Positions 40,501 to 51,415 of a DNA stretch of 64,000 nucleotides are shown here, piece after piece. Below the pieces are notes generated by a model. That model saw nothing but the letters and a program-made list of their open reading frames with translations. It had not been told where the DNA came from and searched no databases. Both the position numbers and the translations under genes were made by a program. This DNA comes from Candidatus Methylopumilus rimovensis (GTDB lineage: Bacteria; Pseudomonadota; Gammaproteobacteria; Burkholderiales; Methylophilaceae), in contig NZ_CP040986.1 of the NCBI RefSeq assembly GCF_006364615.1, positions 1-64,000 on the forward strand, given 5' to 3'. The number at the start of each line of letters is the position of its first letter. Within the stretch, counting starts at the first letter, position 1.

Positions 40501-40884
40501 ATGTTTTTTAATAAAAAAAATAAAGCGCGCACAATTGATACACTCATTGATAAAGATATTACGGTGCGTGGTAATGTGACTTATTCAGGCGGCATTCGTG
40601 TAGATGGCTCCATTCATGGTAATCTCACTGAACTTCCAGGTACGGCGGGCACTCTTATTATGGGTAATAAGAGTCGCATTAAAGGAAATATATCAGCCCA
40701 TACAGCCATTATTGGCGGAGATGTGAATGGTAATATTGTATGTGCCGAGTACTTAGAGCTTCATGGGAATGCCAGAATTATGGGCGACATCGAATATAAG
40801 GTGATAGAAATTCATGCAGGTGCTAAAGTGTATGGACGACTTAAAGAAGTTGCTAAAGATTATCAGTCACAAAAAAAGAAATAA
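40501..40884 (+). CDS. Bactofilin (polymer-forming cytoskeletal protein)
   Basis: Bactofilins form membrane-associated beta-helical filaments used in cell shape or localisation of enzymes. Central beta-helix repeats (GGIRVDGSIHGNLTE, SRIKGNISAHTAIIGGDVNGNI, ARIMGDIEY) with short charged ends. Length 127 is typical. Adjacent to the coiled-coil membrane protein. Confidence 0.9.
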   Translation: MFFNKKNKARTIDTLIDKDITVRGNVTYSGGIRVDGSIHGNLTELPGTAGTLIMGNKSRIKGNISAHTAIIGGDVNGNIVCAEYLELHGNARIMGDIEYKVIEIHAGAKVYGRLKEVAKDYQSQKKK

Positions 40885-40899
40885 TCAGGAGTAAATATT

Positions 40900-41265
40900 A
40901 TGAATCAAATCGTTGAATCAAAAGAAATGGAAATGCCAACCCCACTTATTTTTACAGATAATGCTGTAAAGAAAGTAAAGGAATTGATTGAAGAAGAAGG
41001 TCAACCAGAGCTCAAACTTCGAGTATTTGTGAGTGGTGGTGGATGTTCGGGTTTTCAGTATGGATTTACATTTGAAGAAGCAATCAACGAAGACGACACG
41101 CAAGTAACAAAAGATTCTGTCACTTTGTTGATTGACCCCATGAGCCTGCAATATTTAATGGGTGCTGAAATTGATTATCAAGATAGCGTTCAAGGCTCAC
41201 AATTTGTCATTAAGAATCCAAACGCACAAACAACTTGTGGTTGCGGTTCTTCTTTCTCAGCTTAA
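40900..41265 (+). CDS. erpA: Iron-sulfur insertion protein ErpA
   Basis: A-type carrier that delivers Fe-S clusters to apo-proteins. Cluster ligands are C49 ([11 protein letters not shown]), C113 and C115 (TTCGCGSSF). The sequence and position after bactofilin/argC fit ErpA in Betaproteobacteria better than IscA. AGGAG precedes the ATG. Convergent with gltA, 7 nt apart. Confidence 0.93.
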   Translation: MNQIVESKEMEMPTPLIFTDNAVKKVKELIEEEGQPELKLRVFVSGGGCSGFQYGFTFEEAINEDDTQVTKDSVTLLIDPMSLQYLMGAEIDYQDSVQGSQFVIKNPNAQTTCGCGSSFSA

Positions 41266-41272
41266 AACGGAT

Positions 41273-42556
41273 TTAATTTTTAGGGACGTCACGTCGAGGT
41301 TTACCTGTGTAAACTTGGCGTGGTCGGCCAATTTTACTTCCAGGTTGACCTAGCATTTCATTCCATTGAGCAACCCAACCTGCCGTTCTTGCAAGCGCAA
41401 ACACCGCAGTAAACATCGAATTAGGAATTCCCATAGCGCGCATCACTATGCCAGAATAGAAATCTACATTTGGGTATAGTTTTTTCTCAATGAAGTATTC
41501 ATCCTCAAGTGCAATTTGTTCTACTTTCATGGCAAGTTTGAAAATAGGATCATCTTTCAAGCCAAGTTCATCAAGGACTTCATAGCAAGTCTTACGCATG
41601 ATTTCTGCACGAGGATCTTTATTGCGATAAATGCGATGGCCAAATCCCATCATACGGAAAGAATCATCTTTATCTTTTGCGCGTTTAATGAATGCGCCAA
41701 TTCTACTTTCATCCCCAATTTCTTCGAGCATTTTTAAAGTAGCTTCGTTCGCGCCGCCATGTGCTGGGCCCCAGAGAGATGCAATGCCTGCAGCAATACA
41801 TGCAAAAGGATTAGCTCCTGATGAGCCCGCAAGCCTTACTGTAGAAGTGGATGCATTTTGTTCATGATCTGCATGAAGAATTAAAATGCGTTCAAATGCT
41901 TTAGCAAGAACTGGATTAGGTTTATATTCTTCACATGGTGTTGCAAACATCATGCGCATAAAGTTTTCTGCATAACCCAAATCATTTTTAGGGTAAATAA
42001 AAGGTTGGCCTAAGCTATATTTGTAACTCCATGCCGCGATAGTAGGTACTTTAGCTAATAGCTGATGCGCAGATATTTGACGATGTTCAGGATTCATCAC
42101 ATCCATGGCATCAAAATAAAATGCAGACATTGAGCCTACAACCCCTACCATGACTGCCATAGGATGAGCATCACGTCTAAATCCACGGAAAATATTATTT
42201 AATTGATCGTGGAGCATGGTGTGACGATTAATGGTTGTTGAAAATGTTTCTTTTTCTTGAGGCTTGGGTAATTCACCATGCATTAATAGGTAAGCAACAT
42301 CTAAAAAATCGTAATGTTCTGCTAGTTGCTCAATAGGGTAGCCACGGTATAGAAGAAGACCTTTCTCTCCATCAATAAAAGTAATTTCAGAGCTGCAAGA
42401 AGCAGTCGACATAAAACCGGGGTCATAACTAAAGACTTGATGAGCACCTAATTGACGGATATCAATGGCGTCGTTACCCATAGTGCTTTTTACCAAAGGC
42501 AATTCTAAGGATGTTGATTCTTGATCAAAGTTTAATGTGACTTTAGTTGATTTCAT
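41273..42556 (-). CDS. gltA: Type II citrate synthase
   Basis: Condenses oxaloacetate and acetyl-CoA to citrate. Motifs: [30 protein letters not shown], catalytic His in [20 protein letters not shown], and [14 protein letters not shown]. Length 427 typical of the hexameric proteobacterial form. Monocistronic on the minus strand, with a perfect -10 TATAAT at 42587-42592. Confidence 0.97.
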   Translation of the reverse strand: MKSTKVTLNFDQESTSLELPLVKSTMGNDAIDIRQLGAHQVFSYDPGFMSTASCSSEITFIDGEKGLLLYRGYPIEQLAEHYDFLDVAYLLMHGELPKPQEKETFSTTINRHTMLHDQLNNIFRGFRRDAHPMAVMVGVVGSMSAFYFDAMDVMNPEHRQISAHQLLAKVPTIAAWSYKYSLGQPFIYPKNDLGYAENFMRMMFATPCEEYKPNPVLAKAFERILILHADHEQNASTSTVRLAGSSGANPFACIAAGIASLWGPAHGGANEATLKMLEEIGDESRIGAFIKRAKDKDDSFRMMGFGHRIYRNKDPRAEIMRKTCYEVLDELGLKDDPIFKLAMKVEQIALEDEYFIEKKLYPNVDFYSGIVMRAMGIPNSMFTAVFALARTAGWVAQWNEMLGQPGSKIGRPRQVYTGKPRRDVPKN

Positions 42557-42623
42557 TTTTGAAAAATAAAATTAATTATTAAATGAATTATAACTTTTCA
42601 CGACACTTTTGCTAGCGCTATCT

Positions 42624-43721
42624 TTATGCAGGATAGAGTGCACCTAAAATGCGTAAGCCTTTAGCCCCAGTGACTTCGGGTAAGTTGCCTGGTTTTGAAA
42701 ATAGCATTTGTTTTGCAAGCCATGCGAATGCTGCGGCTTCAACATATTGTGTAGGTATACCAAGCAGATCTGAGGGTTGAATTTTAATTTTGGGCATTAA
42801 TGCTTTTAATCGTTCAACCAAGAAACTATTTAAAGCACCACCACCACATAAATATATTTCAGTGATGTTTGCAGCATGCGTATCTATTGCTTTTGCAATG
42901 CTTAATGCCGTGAGTTCCAAAAGCGTTCTCTGGATATCTTGTGTTGAGTAAGATTTTTGTAGGTGTTTATTAAGCCACGATTCATTAAAGTGATCACGGC
43001 CGGTACTTTTGGGCGCAGTTTTTTCAAAATAAGCGTCTTTAAAAAAAGCACCAAGGAGTGTTTCAATAATTTTACCCTCTTTAGCCCATACACCATTCTC
43101 ATCAAATGCTTGATTTCGATGCGTCTTGCTCCAGTGATCTAATAAAATATTACCAGGGCCCGTATCAAAACCTGACACAGTAGCTTTAGGATTTAATAGA
43201 GTGACATTAGCAATTCCGCCAATATTAAGAATGGCACGATAAGTGGTTGGATGTGAAAAAATTTCTTGATGAAATGCGGGTACCAATGGCGCACCTTGTC
43301 CACTTGCTGCAACATCTCGACTTCTAAAATCAGCAATCACATTGATATTGGAAAGCTCAGCTAAAAGTGCAGGATTTCCAATTTGCAAGGTGAAGCCTTT
43401 TTGGGGTTGATGCCGAATGGTTTGCCCATGAAATCCAATGGCTCTGATATCTTTGGATACGATATTTGTTTTTTTAAGCAAAGCTTCAATCGCTTCATAG
43501 GCTTTTTTGCTAACTGTGTTGCCTATGACGAGACTTTCTTCAAGCTCATTAGTATTTGGTGAATGGAGTCTTAATAAAGCCATTTTGAGTTTATCCTCAT
43601 AGGGCACATAGCTATGACCCATAATTTTGATGTCTTGAGATTTTTCACCAAAATTGACAAGCACTGCATCCATGCCATCAAGGCTGGTGCCGGACATAAG
43701 ACCTATAAATAATTCATTCAT
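42624..43721 (-). CDS. anmK: Anhydro-N-acetylmuramic acid kinase
   Basis: Phosphorylates and opens 1,6-anhydroMurNAc during cell-wall recycling. Contains FIGLMSGTSLDGMDAVLV at the N terminus, GFHGQTIRHQP, NIGGIANVTLL and LCGGGALNSFL. The open frame reaches 43850 but would then run into tyrS; the family begins at MNELFIGLMSG (43721), giving 365 residues (E. coli 369). An ATG at 43760 is the alternative. Neither has a clear ribosome site. Confidence 0.94.
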   Translation of the reverse strand: MNELFIGLMSGTSLDGMDAVLVNFGEKSQDIKIMGHSYVPYEDKLKMALLRLHSPNTNELEESLVIGNTVSKKAYEAIEALLKKTNIVSKDIRAIGFHGQTIRHQPQKGFTLQIGNPALLAELSNINVIADFRSRDVAASGQGAPLVPAFHQEIFSHPTTYRAILNIGGIANVTLLNPKATVSGFDTGPGNILLDHWSKTHRNQAFDENGVWAKEGKIIETLLGAFFKDAYFEKTAPKSTGRDHFNESWLNKHLQKSYSTQDIQRTLLELTALSIAKAIDTHAANITEIYLCGGGALNSFLVERLKALMPKIKIQPSDLLGIPTQYVEAAAFAWLAKQMLFSKPGNLPEVTGAKGLRILGALYPA

Positions 43722-43829
43722 GTGTGAGATTGTAAATGGTTTATTTCCGCTATTTTCCATATTGGTAAAATAATTTAGGCTAAAATGATGGCAATTATTA
43801 AACTTCAATAAAACCATTCGGAAATATTT

Positions 43830-45029
43830 GTGGCTACTGAAATCAATCAAGCATTAGCGCTCATTAAAAGAGGCGCTGAAGAAATTCTTCTAGAAGAAGA
43901 GCTTCTTGAAAAACTCAAAAAAGGCAAACCTTTAAGAGTTAAAGCTGGCTTCGATCCTACAGCCCCCGATCTTCATTTAGGCCATACCGTTCTATTAAAT
44001 AAACTTAGACAATTTCAGGATTTAGGCCACCACGTTTTATTTTTAATTGGTGACTTCACAGGGATGATTGGGGATCCCACAGGTAAAAGTGCGACACGAC
44101 CCCCTTTGTCTCAAGATGAAGTTAAAAAAAATGCTGAGAGTTATGCCGAGCAAGTTTTTAAAATATTAAAACGTGATCAAACCGAAGTAGTTTTTAATTC
44201 AACATGGCTTACCGATTTGGGTGCTGCCGGTATGTTGAAATTAGCGGCAAGCCATACAGTCGCACGAATGCTAGAGCGTGATGATTTTAGTAAGCGATAT
44301 AAAGCTAACCAGCCTATCGCTATTCATGAATTTTTATATCCCCTTCTTCAAGGTTATGACTCTGTGGCATTAAAAGCAGATGTGGAATTGGGCGGTACTG
44401 ATCAAAAATTTAATTTATTAATGGGTCGCGAATTACAAAAACAATCAGGTCAATCTCCGCAATGTGTTATTACGATGCCACTTCTCGAAGGCTTAGATGG
44501 CGTGCAAAAAATGTCTAAATCGCTAGGTAATTACATTGGGATTAATGAAGCACCTGAGATAATTTTTGCAAAAATTATGTCAATTTCAGATGAATTAATG
44601 TGGCGATATATTGAGTTACTTTCTTTTGCAACTTTGGATGAGATTCAAAGCTGGAAAGCAAACGTAGAGGCAGGTCAAAATCCTCGTGATATCAAAGTTA
44701 CTTTTGCTCAAGAAATTGTGGCGCGATTTCATTCAAAAGAGGCCGCTATCGAAGCGCTGGATAATTTCCAAACTCGCTCTAAAGGTGGCATCCCAGAGAA
44801 TGTGCCTGAGGTAAACATCACTATTCAAACTGATACGATAGGTATTTTACAGATTCTTAAAGAGGCGGCCCTTGTGACGAGCACTTCAGAAGGCATGCGT
44901 CTTATTGAGGGCGGTGGTATTAAAATTGACGGCGAGCGCCTTGAAGATGGCAAAAAAATGATCTCTAAAAATAGTGAATTTGTAGCTCAAATAGGCAAAC
45001 GAAAATTTGCCAAGATTAAAGTGCTTTAA
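43830..45029 (+). CDS. tyrS: Tyrosyl-tRNA synthetase
   Basis: Charges tRNA-Tyr. Class I HIGH-like element [20 protein letters not shown] in [10 protein letters not shown], and a C-terminal S4 RNA-binding domain ([19 protein letters not shown]). Length 399 fits the TyrRS-II type. Starts at GTG. Divergent from anmK. Confidence 0.97.
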   Translation: MATEINQALALIKRGAEEILLEEELLEKLKKGKPLRVKAGFDPTAPDLHLGHTVLLNKLRQFQDLGHHVLFLIGDFTGMIGDPTGKSATRPPLSQDEVKKNAESYAEQVFKILKRDQTEVVFNSTWLTDLGAAGMLKLAASHTVARMLERDDFSKRYKANQPIAIHEFLYPLLQGYDSVALKADVELGGTDQKFNLLMGRELQKQSGQSPQCVITMPLLEGLDGVQKMSKSLGNYIGINEAPEIIFAKIMSISDELMWRYIELLSFATLDEIQSWKANVEAGQNPRDIKVTFAQEIVARFHSKEAAIEALDNFQTRSKGGIPENVPEVNITIQTDTIGILQILKEAALVTSTSEGMRLIEGGGIKIDGERLEDGKKMISKNSEFVAQIGKRKFAKIKVL

Positions 45030-45085
45030 CGTGATGGATCGCATTGATTTTTAATGAAGTTTTGATTTCAATTATCTGAATTTAT

Positions 45086-45094
45086 TGATATAAT
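45086..45094 (+). promoter_or_regulatory. Extended -10 promoter of rimP-nusA-infB
   Basis: TGA-TATAAT gives an extended -10 (TGn) with perfect hexamer at 45089-45094. No good -35 at 17 nt, as usual for extended -10 promoters. Predicted start about 45101, leader about 72 nt before rimP. Confidence 0.65.
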
Positions 45095-45111
45095 TCGGCA
45101 TGAAAATATTG

Positions 45112-45133
45112 ATGGGCTTTAGGCCCATTTTTT
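45112..45133 (+). terminator. Terminator-like hairpin in the rimP-nusA leader
   Basis: ATGGGC-TTTAG-GCCCAT stem followed by five Ts. It lies only about 11 nt after the predicted start of the rimP operon and 83 nt after tyrS. It may be the tyrS terminator, an attenuator for the operon, or both. Confidence 0.75.
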
Positions 45134-45172
45134 GTTTCTGCAACTTGGGTAATTTTAGGAAATCAGCCTTAG

Positions 45173-45613
45173 ATGGAAAAGCTTGAGACATTAATTGAAA
45201 AAACCGTACAACAGCTCGGATACGAGTTGGTCGATTTGGAGATTTCAAATCGAGGAAAGCTTTTACGTGTTTATATTGACAAGCCTGATTCTGTGACGAT
45301 TGATGATTGCACTTTAGTGAGCAACCACCTAGGTCACGTATTTACCGTAGAGCAGGATTTAGATTACGACAGACTAGAGGTGTCATCCCCTGGTATGGAT
45401 CGCGTATTAAAGAAATTAGCTGATTTTGAACGCTTTAAAGGTGAGCGAGCTTCTGTGAAGTTAAGGATGCCTCTAGATGCGCGTAAAAATTTTTTAGGCA
45501 CCATTGATGGGACAGAAAAAGATACTGTGCTTTTGATGTGCGAGGGTGAGCTTTATCGTTTTGCTTTATCAAATATTGATAAAGCGCGATTGAGCCCAGA
45601 ATTTAAACGTTAG
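45173..45613 (+). CDS. rimP: Ribosome maturation factor RimP
   Basis: Needed for late 30S assembly. Contains MEKLETLIEKTVQQLGYELV, LRVYIDKPDSVTIDDC, and the diagnostic YDRLEVSSPGMDRVLKK. Length 146 typical. First of rimP-nusA-infB-rbfA-truB-rpsO-pnp. Confidence 0.97.
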   Translation: MEKLETLIEKTVQQLGYELVDLEISNRGKLLRVYIDKPDSVTIDDCTLVSNHLGHVFTVEQDLDYDRLEVSSPGMDRVLKKLADFERFKGERASVKLRMPLDARKNFLGTIDGTEKDTVLLMCEGELYRFALSNIDKARLSPEFKR

Positions 45614-45635
45614 AAAATGATTTGCGGAGATTGAA

Positions 45636-47102
45636 ATGAGTCGCGAGATTTTATTATTAGTAGATGCTTTAGCCCATGAAAAAAATGTGAACAAAGACGT
45701 GGTCTTTGAAGCACTTGAATCAGCCTTGGCTTCTGCTACAAAGAAAAAAAATACAGAAGATATTGACGTGCGTGTCGAAATCAATCGCGATACGGGCGAA
45801 TATAAATCTTTTAGACGTTGGACGATTTTGAATGATGAGCTTATTGAAAATGAAGATGCTCAGATCTCTTTGACTGATCCTCGTGCAGAAGGCAAAGCTG
45901 AAAACGATACGATCGAAGTACCTTTGGAATCTATTGAATTTGGACGAATTGGCGCACAAGCGGCAAAACAAGTGATCTTACAAAAAGTACGTGAAGCTGA
46001 AAGAGAGCAAATTTTAGAAGACTTCTTAGGCCGTAATGAAAAATTAGTGACAGGTGTGATTAAGCGTATGGATCGCGGCAATGGCATTATTGAAGTGGGC
46101 CGCATTGAAGCAGTGCTTCCGCGCGATCAAATGATCCCTAAAGAAAATTTACGAATCGGTGACCGCGTAAGAGCTTATCTTACAAGCGTTGAAAGAAGTC
46201 ACCGCGGACCACAATTGATTTTATCCAGAACAGCACCTGAATTTCTTGTTCGTTTATTTGAACTTGAAGTACCTGAAATTGAAGAAGGTTTATTAGAAAT
46301 TAAATCTGCGTCACGTGATCCAGGCTTACGTTCAAAAATTGCCGTAAAAGCAAACGATCAAAGAATTGATCCGGTAGGCACATGTGTCGGTATGCGTGGA
46401 TCAAGAGTTCAAGCAGTGACGGGTGAACTTGCGGGTGAGCGTGTTGATATTGTTTTATGGTCTATGGAGCCAGCACAGTTTGTGATTAATGCCATGGCAC
46501 CTGCTGAAGTTTCAAGCATTGTAGTCGATGAAGAAAAACACAGCATGGATGTTGTAGTGAATGAAGAAAATTTAGCGCAAGCGATTGGTCGAAATGGACA
46601 AAACGTTCGTCTTGCATCTGAACTCACAGGTTGGAATATTAATATTCTGACGGAAGAAGAATCTTCTAAGAAAAATGAAGAGGAATATGCAAGTACAAGT
46701 CAATTATTCATGGCGAAACTTGATGTGGATGAAGATGTGGCTGATATTCTTGTGCAAGAAGGATTTAGTACATTAGAAGAAATTGCATATGTACCATTAC
46801 AAGAAATGGTTGAGATCGAAGCATTCGATGAAGACACAGTGAATGAACTTCGTTCACGTGCGAGAGCTGCTCTTCTTACTGAAGCGATTGCTAAAGAAGA
46901 AAAAGTTGAAGAGGCAGCTGAAGACTTACTTACGATGGAAGGTATGGATGACGCTACGGCAAATCTCCTTGCATCCAAAGGCATTTCAAAAATGGAAGAT
47001 CTTGCAGATCTTGCTGTAGATGAATTGGTTGAAATGACTTCAATGGATGAAGAGCGTGCGAAACAGTTAATTATGACTGCTAGAGCGCCTTGGTTTGTTT
47101 AA
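45636..47102 (+). CDS. nusA: Transcription factor NusA
   Basis: Binds RNAP to modulate pausing, termination and antitermination. N-terminal RNAP-binding domain, S1 ([19 protein letters not shown]), KH1/KH2 ([35 protein letters not shown]), and two acidic C-terminal repeats (about 355-488). Length 488 is the proteobacterial form. Follows rimP by 22 nt. Confidence 0.97.
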   Translation: MSREILLLVDALAHEKNVNKDVVFEALESALASATKKKNTEDIDVRVEINRDTGEYKSFRRWTILNDELIENEDAQISLTDPRAEGKAENDTIEVPLESIEFGRIGAQAAKQVILQKVREAEREQILEDFLGRNEKLVTGVIKRMDRGNGIIEVGRIEAVLPRDQMIPKENLRIGDRVRAYLTSVERSHRGPQLILSRTAPEFLVRLFELEVPEIEEGLLEIKSASRDPGLRSKIAVKANDQRIDPVGTCVGMRGSRVQAVTGELAGERVDIVLWSMEPAQFVINAMAPAEVSSIVVDEEKHSMDVVVNEENLAQAIGRNGQNVRLASELTGWNINILTEEESSKKNEEEYASTSQLFMAKLDVDEDVADILVQEGFSTLEEIAYVPLQEMVEIEAFDEDTVNELRSRARAALLTEAIAKEEKVEEAAEDLLTMEGMDDATANLLASKGISKMEDLADLAVDELVEMTSMDEERAKQLIMTARAPWFV

Positions 47103-47141
47103 AGGCATGTGCATCCTTCGATGAATATTATGAGGTATTAA

Positions 47142-49640
47142 ATGGGACAATCAACTGTCACTAAATTTGCTGAGGAATTAGGATTGCCTGTTGATTTATT
47201 AATCGAACAGCTTAAAAGTGCTGGCGTAAATAAATCAGCAGCAGAAGATTCATTAACCGAAGTAGATAAATCAGCATTGCTTGAATATCTTCGTAAGGAG
47301 CATGGTCAATCTCAAGCGCCAAAAAATAAAATCACTTTAACGCACAAGCAAAACAAAGAGATTAAAAAAACAGATAGCACAGGACGCGCTCGCACCATTC
47401 AAGTTGAAGTCCGTAAAAAACGTGTTCTGGTAAGACGTGAAGATGGACAGCCTGTTGATACACCTATTGAAGCGCCTAAGCCTATTGAGTCAGTTGCGAA
47501 ACCTCAAGCAAAAGGTCATGTGCTTGGTGAAGACGAATTATCGATGAGGGAAGATGAAGCTAAGCGTCATGCGGCCCTTGCTGCAGCGCAAGCTGAAGAC
47601 GTTAGAAAAAAACAAGAAGCGGTTGCAAAAGCAAATGCAGCCCCAGCAGCCAAATTAAGTGAAGGCACACTGCATCGCCCTGCTTCAAAAGCTGGCGTTA
47701 AAGTGGAAGGTAAAGACAAACAAGTTGATAAGAGCGAGAAGGATTGGTCTGATCGCGAATTTAAAAAACGTACACTGAAAGGCCGTGGTGATTCTAGCGC
47801 TGCTTCAGGATGGCGCTCACCTAAATCAAAATCAAAACATCGCGAAGAGAATGAAGAGTCAACATTTGTGGCGCCCACCGAACCGATCGTTCGGGAAATT
47901 CACGTACCAGAAACGATTTCAGTGGCTGACTTAGCGCATAAGATGTCAGTGAAAGCTACCGAAGTGATTAAGGTGCTCATGAACATGGGCATGATGGTAA
48001 CAATCAATCAAATTCTAGATCAAGATACTGGAATGATTGTGGTCGGTGAAATGGGTCACAACGCGATTGCAGCTTTAGATAACGATCCTGAAGCGTTGAT
48101 TGATCAAGACTCAACAGTAGAGGCTATTTTAGAAATGCGTCCTCCAGTCGTGACTGTCATGGGTCACGTGGATCACGGTAAAACATCACTTCTTGATTAC
48201 ATTAGAACAACACGCGTAGCTTCTGGCGAAGCAGGCGGCATTACACAACATATTGGTGCATATCACGTGGAAACACCACGTGGCATGGTGACTTTTTTAG
48301 ACACACCAGGCCATGAAGCATTTACGGCAATGCGCGCTCGCGGCGCTAAAGCTACCGATATTGTGATTTTAGTGGTGGCAGCAGATGATGGAGTCATGCC
48401 ACAAACTATTGAAGCGATTCATCATGCAAAAGCAGGTAATGTTCCGCTTGTAGTTGCAATTAATAAAATTGATAAACCTGAAGCAGCTCCAGAGCGCGTG
48501 AAAATGGAGCTCGTTGCGCAAGAAGTGGTACCTGAAGATTTTGGTGGCGACACCATGTTCGTGGAGGTCTCAGCAAAATCAGGACAAGGTATTGATAAAT
48601 TGCTTGAGTCAGTTCTTCTTCAAGCTGAAGTGTTAGAGCTCAAAGCACCTAAAAATACGCCAGCTAAAGGCATCGTGATTGAAGGCCGTTTGGATAAAGG
48701 TCGTGGCCCTGTTGCAACTATTCTTATTCAATCAGGCACATTACAACGCGGTGATACATTATTGGCTGGATCAGCTTTTGGTCGTATTCGTGCGATGCTC
48801 GATGAAACAGGTAAAGAAATTAAAGAAGCAGGACCTTCGATTCCGGTTGAGGTGCTGGGTCTAGCAGACGTTCCGAATGCAGGCGAAGAAGTTGTGGTAT
48901 TAAATGATGAACGCAAAGCGCGTGAAATTGCTTTATTCCGTCAAGGTAAATTTAGAGATGTGAAATTAGCAAAACAACAAGCTGCAAAACTCGAAAATAT
49001 ATTTGATCAAATGGCTGAGGGTAGCGTCAAAGTGTTACCACTCATTATTAAATCCGATGTACAAGGTTCTTACGAAGCGCTATCTACATCACTCCAAAAA
49101 TTATCCACAGATGAAGTTAAAGTGAATGTGATTCACATGGGTGTGGGTGCAGTGACGGAGTCTGATGTGAACTTAGCAAGCGCATCAAAAGCAATTTTAA
49201 TTGCTTTTAATGTAAGAGCAGAAGCAGGTGCACGTAAATTAATTGATTCACTCGAAGTTGATGTTCACTATTACAGTATTATTTATGAAGCAGTGGATCA
49301 AGTGAAAGCGGCGCTTGGCGGATTGTTATCTCCTGAGCAAAAAGAAAGCGTTATTGGTATGGTTGAAATTCGCGAAGTGTTCAAAATTTCTAAAGTGGGT
49401 TCGATCGCCGGTTGTTATGTTCAAGATGGTGTGATTCGAAGAAATTCAATGGTGCGGGTCTTAAGAAATAACGTTGTGATTCATTCAGGCGAACTCGATT
49501 CATTGAAACGCTTCAAAGATGATGTCAAAGAAGTTAAAAATAATTTTGAATGCGGACTCTCTATAAAAAACTTTAATGAAATTGAAGTGGGCGATATGCT
49601 CGAAGTATTCGAAGTGGTTGAGGTTGCTCGTAAGCTTTAA
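47142..49640 (+). CDS. infB: Translation initiation factor IF-2
   Basis: GTPase placing fMet-tRNA on the 30S subunit. N-terminal IF2N (about 1-50), a long charged linker (about 60-240), second IF2N (about 253-305), then the G domain with [30 protein letters not shown] and NKID, and domains II-IV. Length 832 is shorter than E. coli (890), the difference lying in the linker. 39 nt after nusA. Confidence 0.97.
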   Translation: MGQSTVTKFAEELGLPVDLLIEQLKSAGVNKSAAEDSLTEVDKSALLEYLRKEHGQSQAPKNKITLTHKQNKEIKKTDSTGRARTIQVEVRKKRVLVRREDGQPVDTPIEAPKPIESVAKPQAKGHVLGEDELSMREDEAKRHAALAAAQAEDVRKKQEAVAKANAAPAAKLSEGTLHRPASKAGVKVEGKDKQVDKSEKDWSDREFKKRTLKGRGDSSAASGWRSPKSKSKHREENEESTFVAPTEPIVREIHVPETISVADLAHKMSVKATEVIKVLMNMGMMVTINQILDQDTGMIVVGEMGHNAIAALDNDPEALIDQDSTVEAILEMRPPVVTVMGHVDHGKTSLLDYIRTTRVASGEAGGITQHIGAYHVETPRGMVTFLDTPGHEAFTAMRARGAKATDIVILVVAADDGVMPQTIEAIHHAKAGNVPLVVAINKIDKPEAAPERVKMELVAQEVVPEDFGGDTMFVEVSAKSGQGIDKLLESVLLQAEVLELKAPKNTPAKGIVIEGRLDKGRGPVATILIQSGTLQRGDTLLAGSAFGRIRAMLDETGKEIKEAGPSIPVEVLGLADVPNAGEEVVVLNDERKAREIALFRQGKFRDVKLAKQQAAKLENIFDQMAEGSVKVLPLIIKSDVQGSYEALSTSLQKLSTDEVKVNVIHMGVGAVTESDVNLASASKAILIAFNVRAEAGARKLIDSLEVDVHYYSIIYEAVDQVKAALGGLLSPEQKESVIGMVEIREVFKISKVGSIAGCYVQDGVIRRNSMVRVLRNNVVIHSGELDSLKRFKDDVKEVKNNFECGLSIKNFNEIEVGDMLEVFEVVEVARKL

Positions 49641-49642
49641 CC

Positions 49643-49990
49643 ATGGTGAATCGATCTTATGCGAGAAGTGATCGCATTTCAGAGCAAATTAAGCGAGAAC
49701 TCGCAGAGCTTATTCAATCAGAACTCAAAGATCCTGCAGTAGGAATGCTGACCATTACTGAAGTCCAAGTGACTCCTGATTTACTTCACGCTAAAATATA
49801 TTTTACATCCCCCACTAATGATCCTTTGATCATGCAAGGCCTAGAGCGCTCCACAGGATATTTACGTGCCCAATTATCAAAGCGCATGGCAACACGCGGC
49901 ATACCCCAACTTCATTTTGTGTACGATACGTCTATCGATGAGGGTATGAAAATTTCACAACTCATTAAAGACGCACTCCCTCCCCAGTAA
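49643..49990 (+). CDS. rbfA: Ribosome-binding factor A
   Basis: KH-fold factor for 16S 5'-end maturation and cold adaptation. Contains RISEQIKRELAELIQSELKDP, LTITEVQVTPDLLHAKIYFT and HFVYDTSIDEGMKISQLI. Length 115 standard. Starts 2 nt after infB. Confidence 0.97.
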   Translation: MVNRSYARSDRISEQIKRELAELIQSELKDPAVGMLTITEVQVTPDLLHAKIYFTSPTNDPLIMQGLERSTGYLRAQLSKRMATRGIPQLHFVYDTSIDEGMKISQLIKDALPPQ

Positions 49991-49999
49991 TTTATTTCT

Positions 50000-50902
50000 A
50001 TGCAAAAGAAGTCTTCGAAGCGCGAGATTGATGGCGTTTTTCTACTCGATAAGCCGCTTGGTTTTTCTTCAAATCAAGCGTTAAAAAAAATTCAATGGTT
50101 GTTAAATGCAAAAAAAGCAGGACACACAGGCACCCTTGATCCGATGGCTTCAGGACTTTTGCCTATTTGTTTAGGTGAGGCTACAAAATTTTCTCATCGT
50201 CTTCTTGATGCCAATAAAACTTATATCGCAACGATTCAATTGGGCATCACTACTACAACGGGAGACCAAGAAGGGGCTGTAGTTTCAGACAAAGAAGTTG
50301 TCTTAAATGAAGCTCAATTAAATGATACATTAAAAAAATTTATAGGTGAGATTACACAAATACCGCCTATGTATTCTGCGCTGAAATTTGAAGGAAAACC
50401 CTTGTATGAATATGCAAGAGATGGGATTGAAATTGAGCGGAAATCTCGACAAATCAAAATTTACGACATCAAGCTTATAAAAATTGAAGAGAGCATCATC
50501 ACTATTGAAGTTGCATGCAGTAAAGGCACTTACATTAGAACCTTGGCAGAAGATATTGGGCAGACATTGGGATGTGGTGCCCATTTAAAGGGTTTAGTAA
50601 GGACCCAAACAGGTAATTTTCAATTATCAGATGCACTCTCAGTCGAAGCACTTGAGGCTATGTCTATGGCGTCACGAGAAAAATCACTCATACCCATTGA
50701 TGCTTTACTCGAAGATTTATTATCGGTCGAATTAACTGTGGCCGAAACGGAAGCGATTAAAAAAGGGCAAAGTATTGATTTTATTGGTAAAAATGAGAAA
50801 GAATTACGCTTATATAGTGCTACAGGTCAATTTGTAGGCGTAGGCCAGCCCGACCTTGAGGGGCGCCTTTTTCCTAAGCGCTTAATCGCAAATATATTAT
50901 AA
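50000..50902 (+). CDS. truB: tRNA pseudouridine-55 synthase
   Basis: Makes pseudouridine 55 in the T-loop of tRNAs. Contains GVFLLDKPLGFSSN, the catalytic block KAGHTGTLDPMASGLLPICLG, and SKGTYIRTLAEDIG; C-terminal PUA-like domain. Length 300. 9 nt after rbfA. Confidence 0.97.
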   Translation: MQKKSSKREIDGVFLLDKPLGFSSNQALKKIQWLLNAKKAGHTGTLDPMASGLLPICLGEATKFSHRLLDANKTYIATIQLGITTTTGDQEGAVVSDKEVVLNEAQLNDTLKKFIGEITQIPPMYSALKFEGKPLYEYARDGIEIERKSRQIKIYDIKLIKIEESIITIEVACSKGTYIRTLAEDIGQTLGCGAHLKGLVRTQTGNFQLSDALSVEALEAMSMASREKSLIPIDALLEDLLSVELTVAETEAIKKGQSIDFIGKNEKELRLYSATGQFVGVGQPDLEGRLFPKRLIANIL

Positions 50903-50969
50903 AAAACATATTGTTAAATCAAAAGAATACAATTAAAATACGCGGTTCTGAATGAGGAGAGAAGATTAA

Positions 50970-51239
50970 ATGGCATCAACAGCAGCAGAAAGAGCCAAAG
51001 TTGTAAGTGAATATCAACAGGCAAAGAACGACACGGGATCCCCAGAAGTGCAAGTTGCACTTATCACAAGTCGTATTGGTTATTTAACAGAACATTTCAA
51101 AACCAATGCAAAAGACCATCACTCACGTCGTGGACTTTTAGCGCTTGTAAGTCAACGCAGAAAATTATTAGATTACCTCAAGGGTAAGAATTTAGGTCGC
51201 TATCAATCATTGATTGAGCGTCTTGGTTTACGTAAATAA
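50970..51239 (+). CDS. rpsO: 30S ribosomal protein S15
   Basis: Primary 16S-binding protein. Contains [41 protein letters not shown] and [12 protein letters not shown]. Length 89 exact. GAGGAGAGAAG precedes ATG. A terminator-like hairpin follows before pnp. Confidence 0.98.
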   Translation: MASTAAERAKVVSEYQQAKNDTGSPEVQVALITSRIGYLTEHFKTNAKDHHSRRGLLALVSQRRKLLDYLKGKNLGRYQSLIERLGLRK

Positions 51240-51294
51240 TTTTTTAACTATTTAAATTAATTAGTTTAAGAGATTTATTGATTCGTAAGTTTTG

Positions 51295-51340
51295 AAGCCG
51301 ATTGCAATCCTTCTTTAAAGAAAGATGCGTCGGCTTTTTT
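51295..51340 (+). terminator. Hairpin between rpsO and pnp
   Basis: AAGCCGA (51295-51301) pairs with TCGGCTT (51330-51336), with an inner TTCTTT/AAAGAA helix and a TTTTTT tail. Probably an intrinsic terminator for rpsO with partial read-through to pnp; the long arm could also be an RNase III target as in E. coli. Confidence 0.8.
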
Positions 51341-51415
51341 ATTGGATGTTAAATGTTAGTTAATGTATTCGTTATTAAGAAGTGAATAATGAATGAAAAA
51401 AGAAAAGGGTAAATT

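Noticed and set aside
43722-43850. Longer N terminus for anmK
   Set aside because: It would overlap the start of tyrS and has no counterpart in AnmK proteins.
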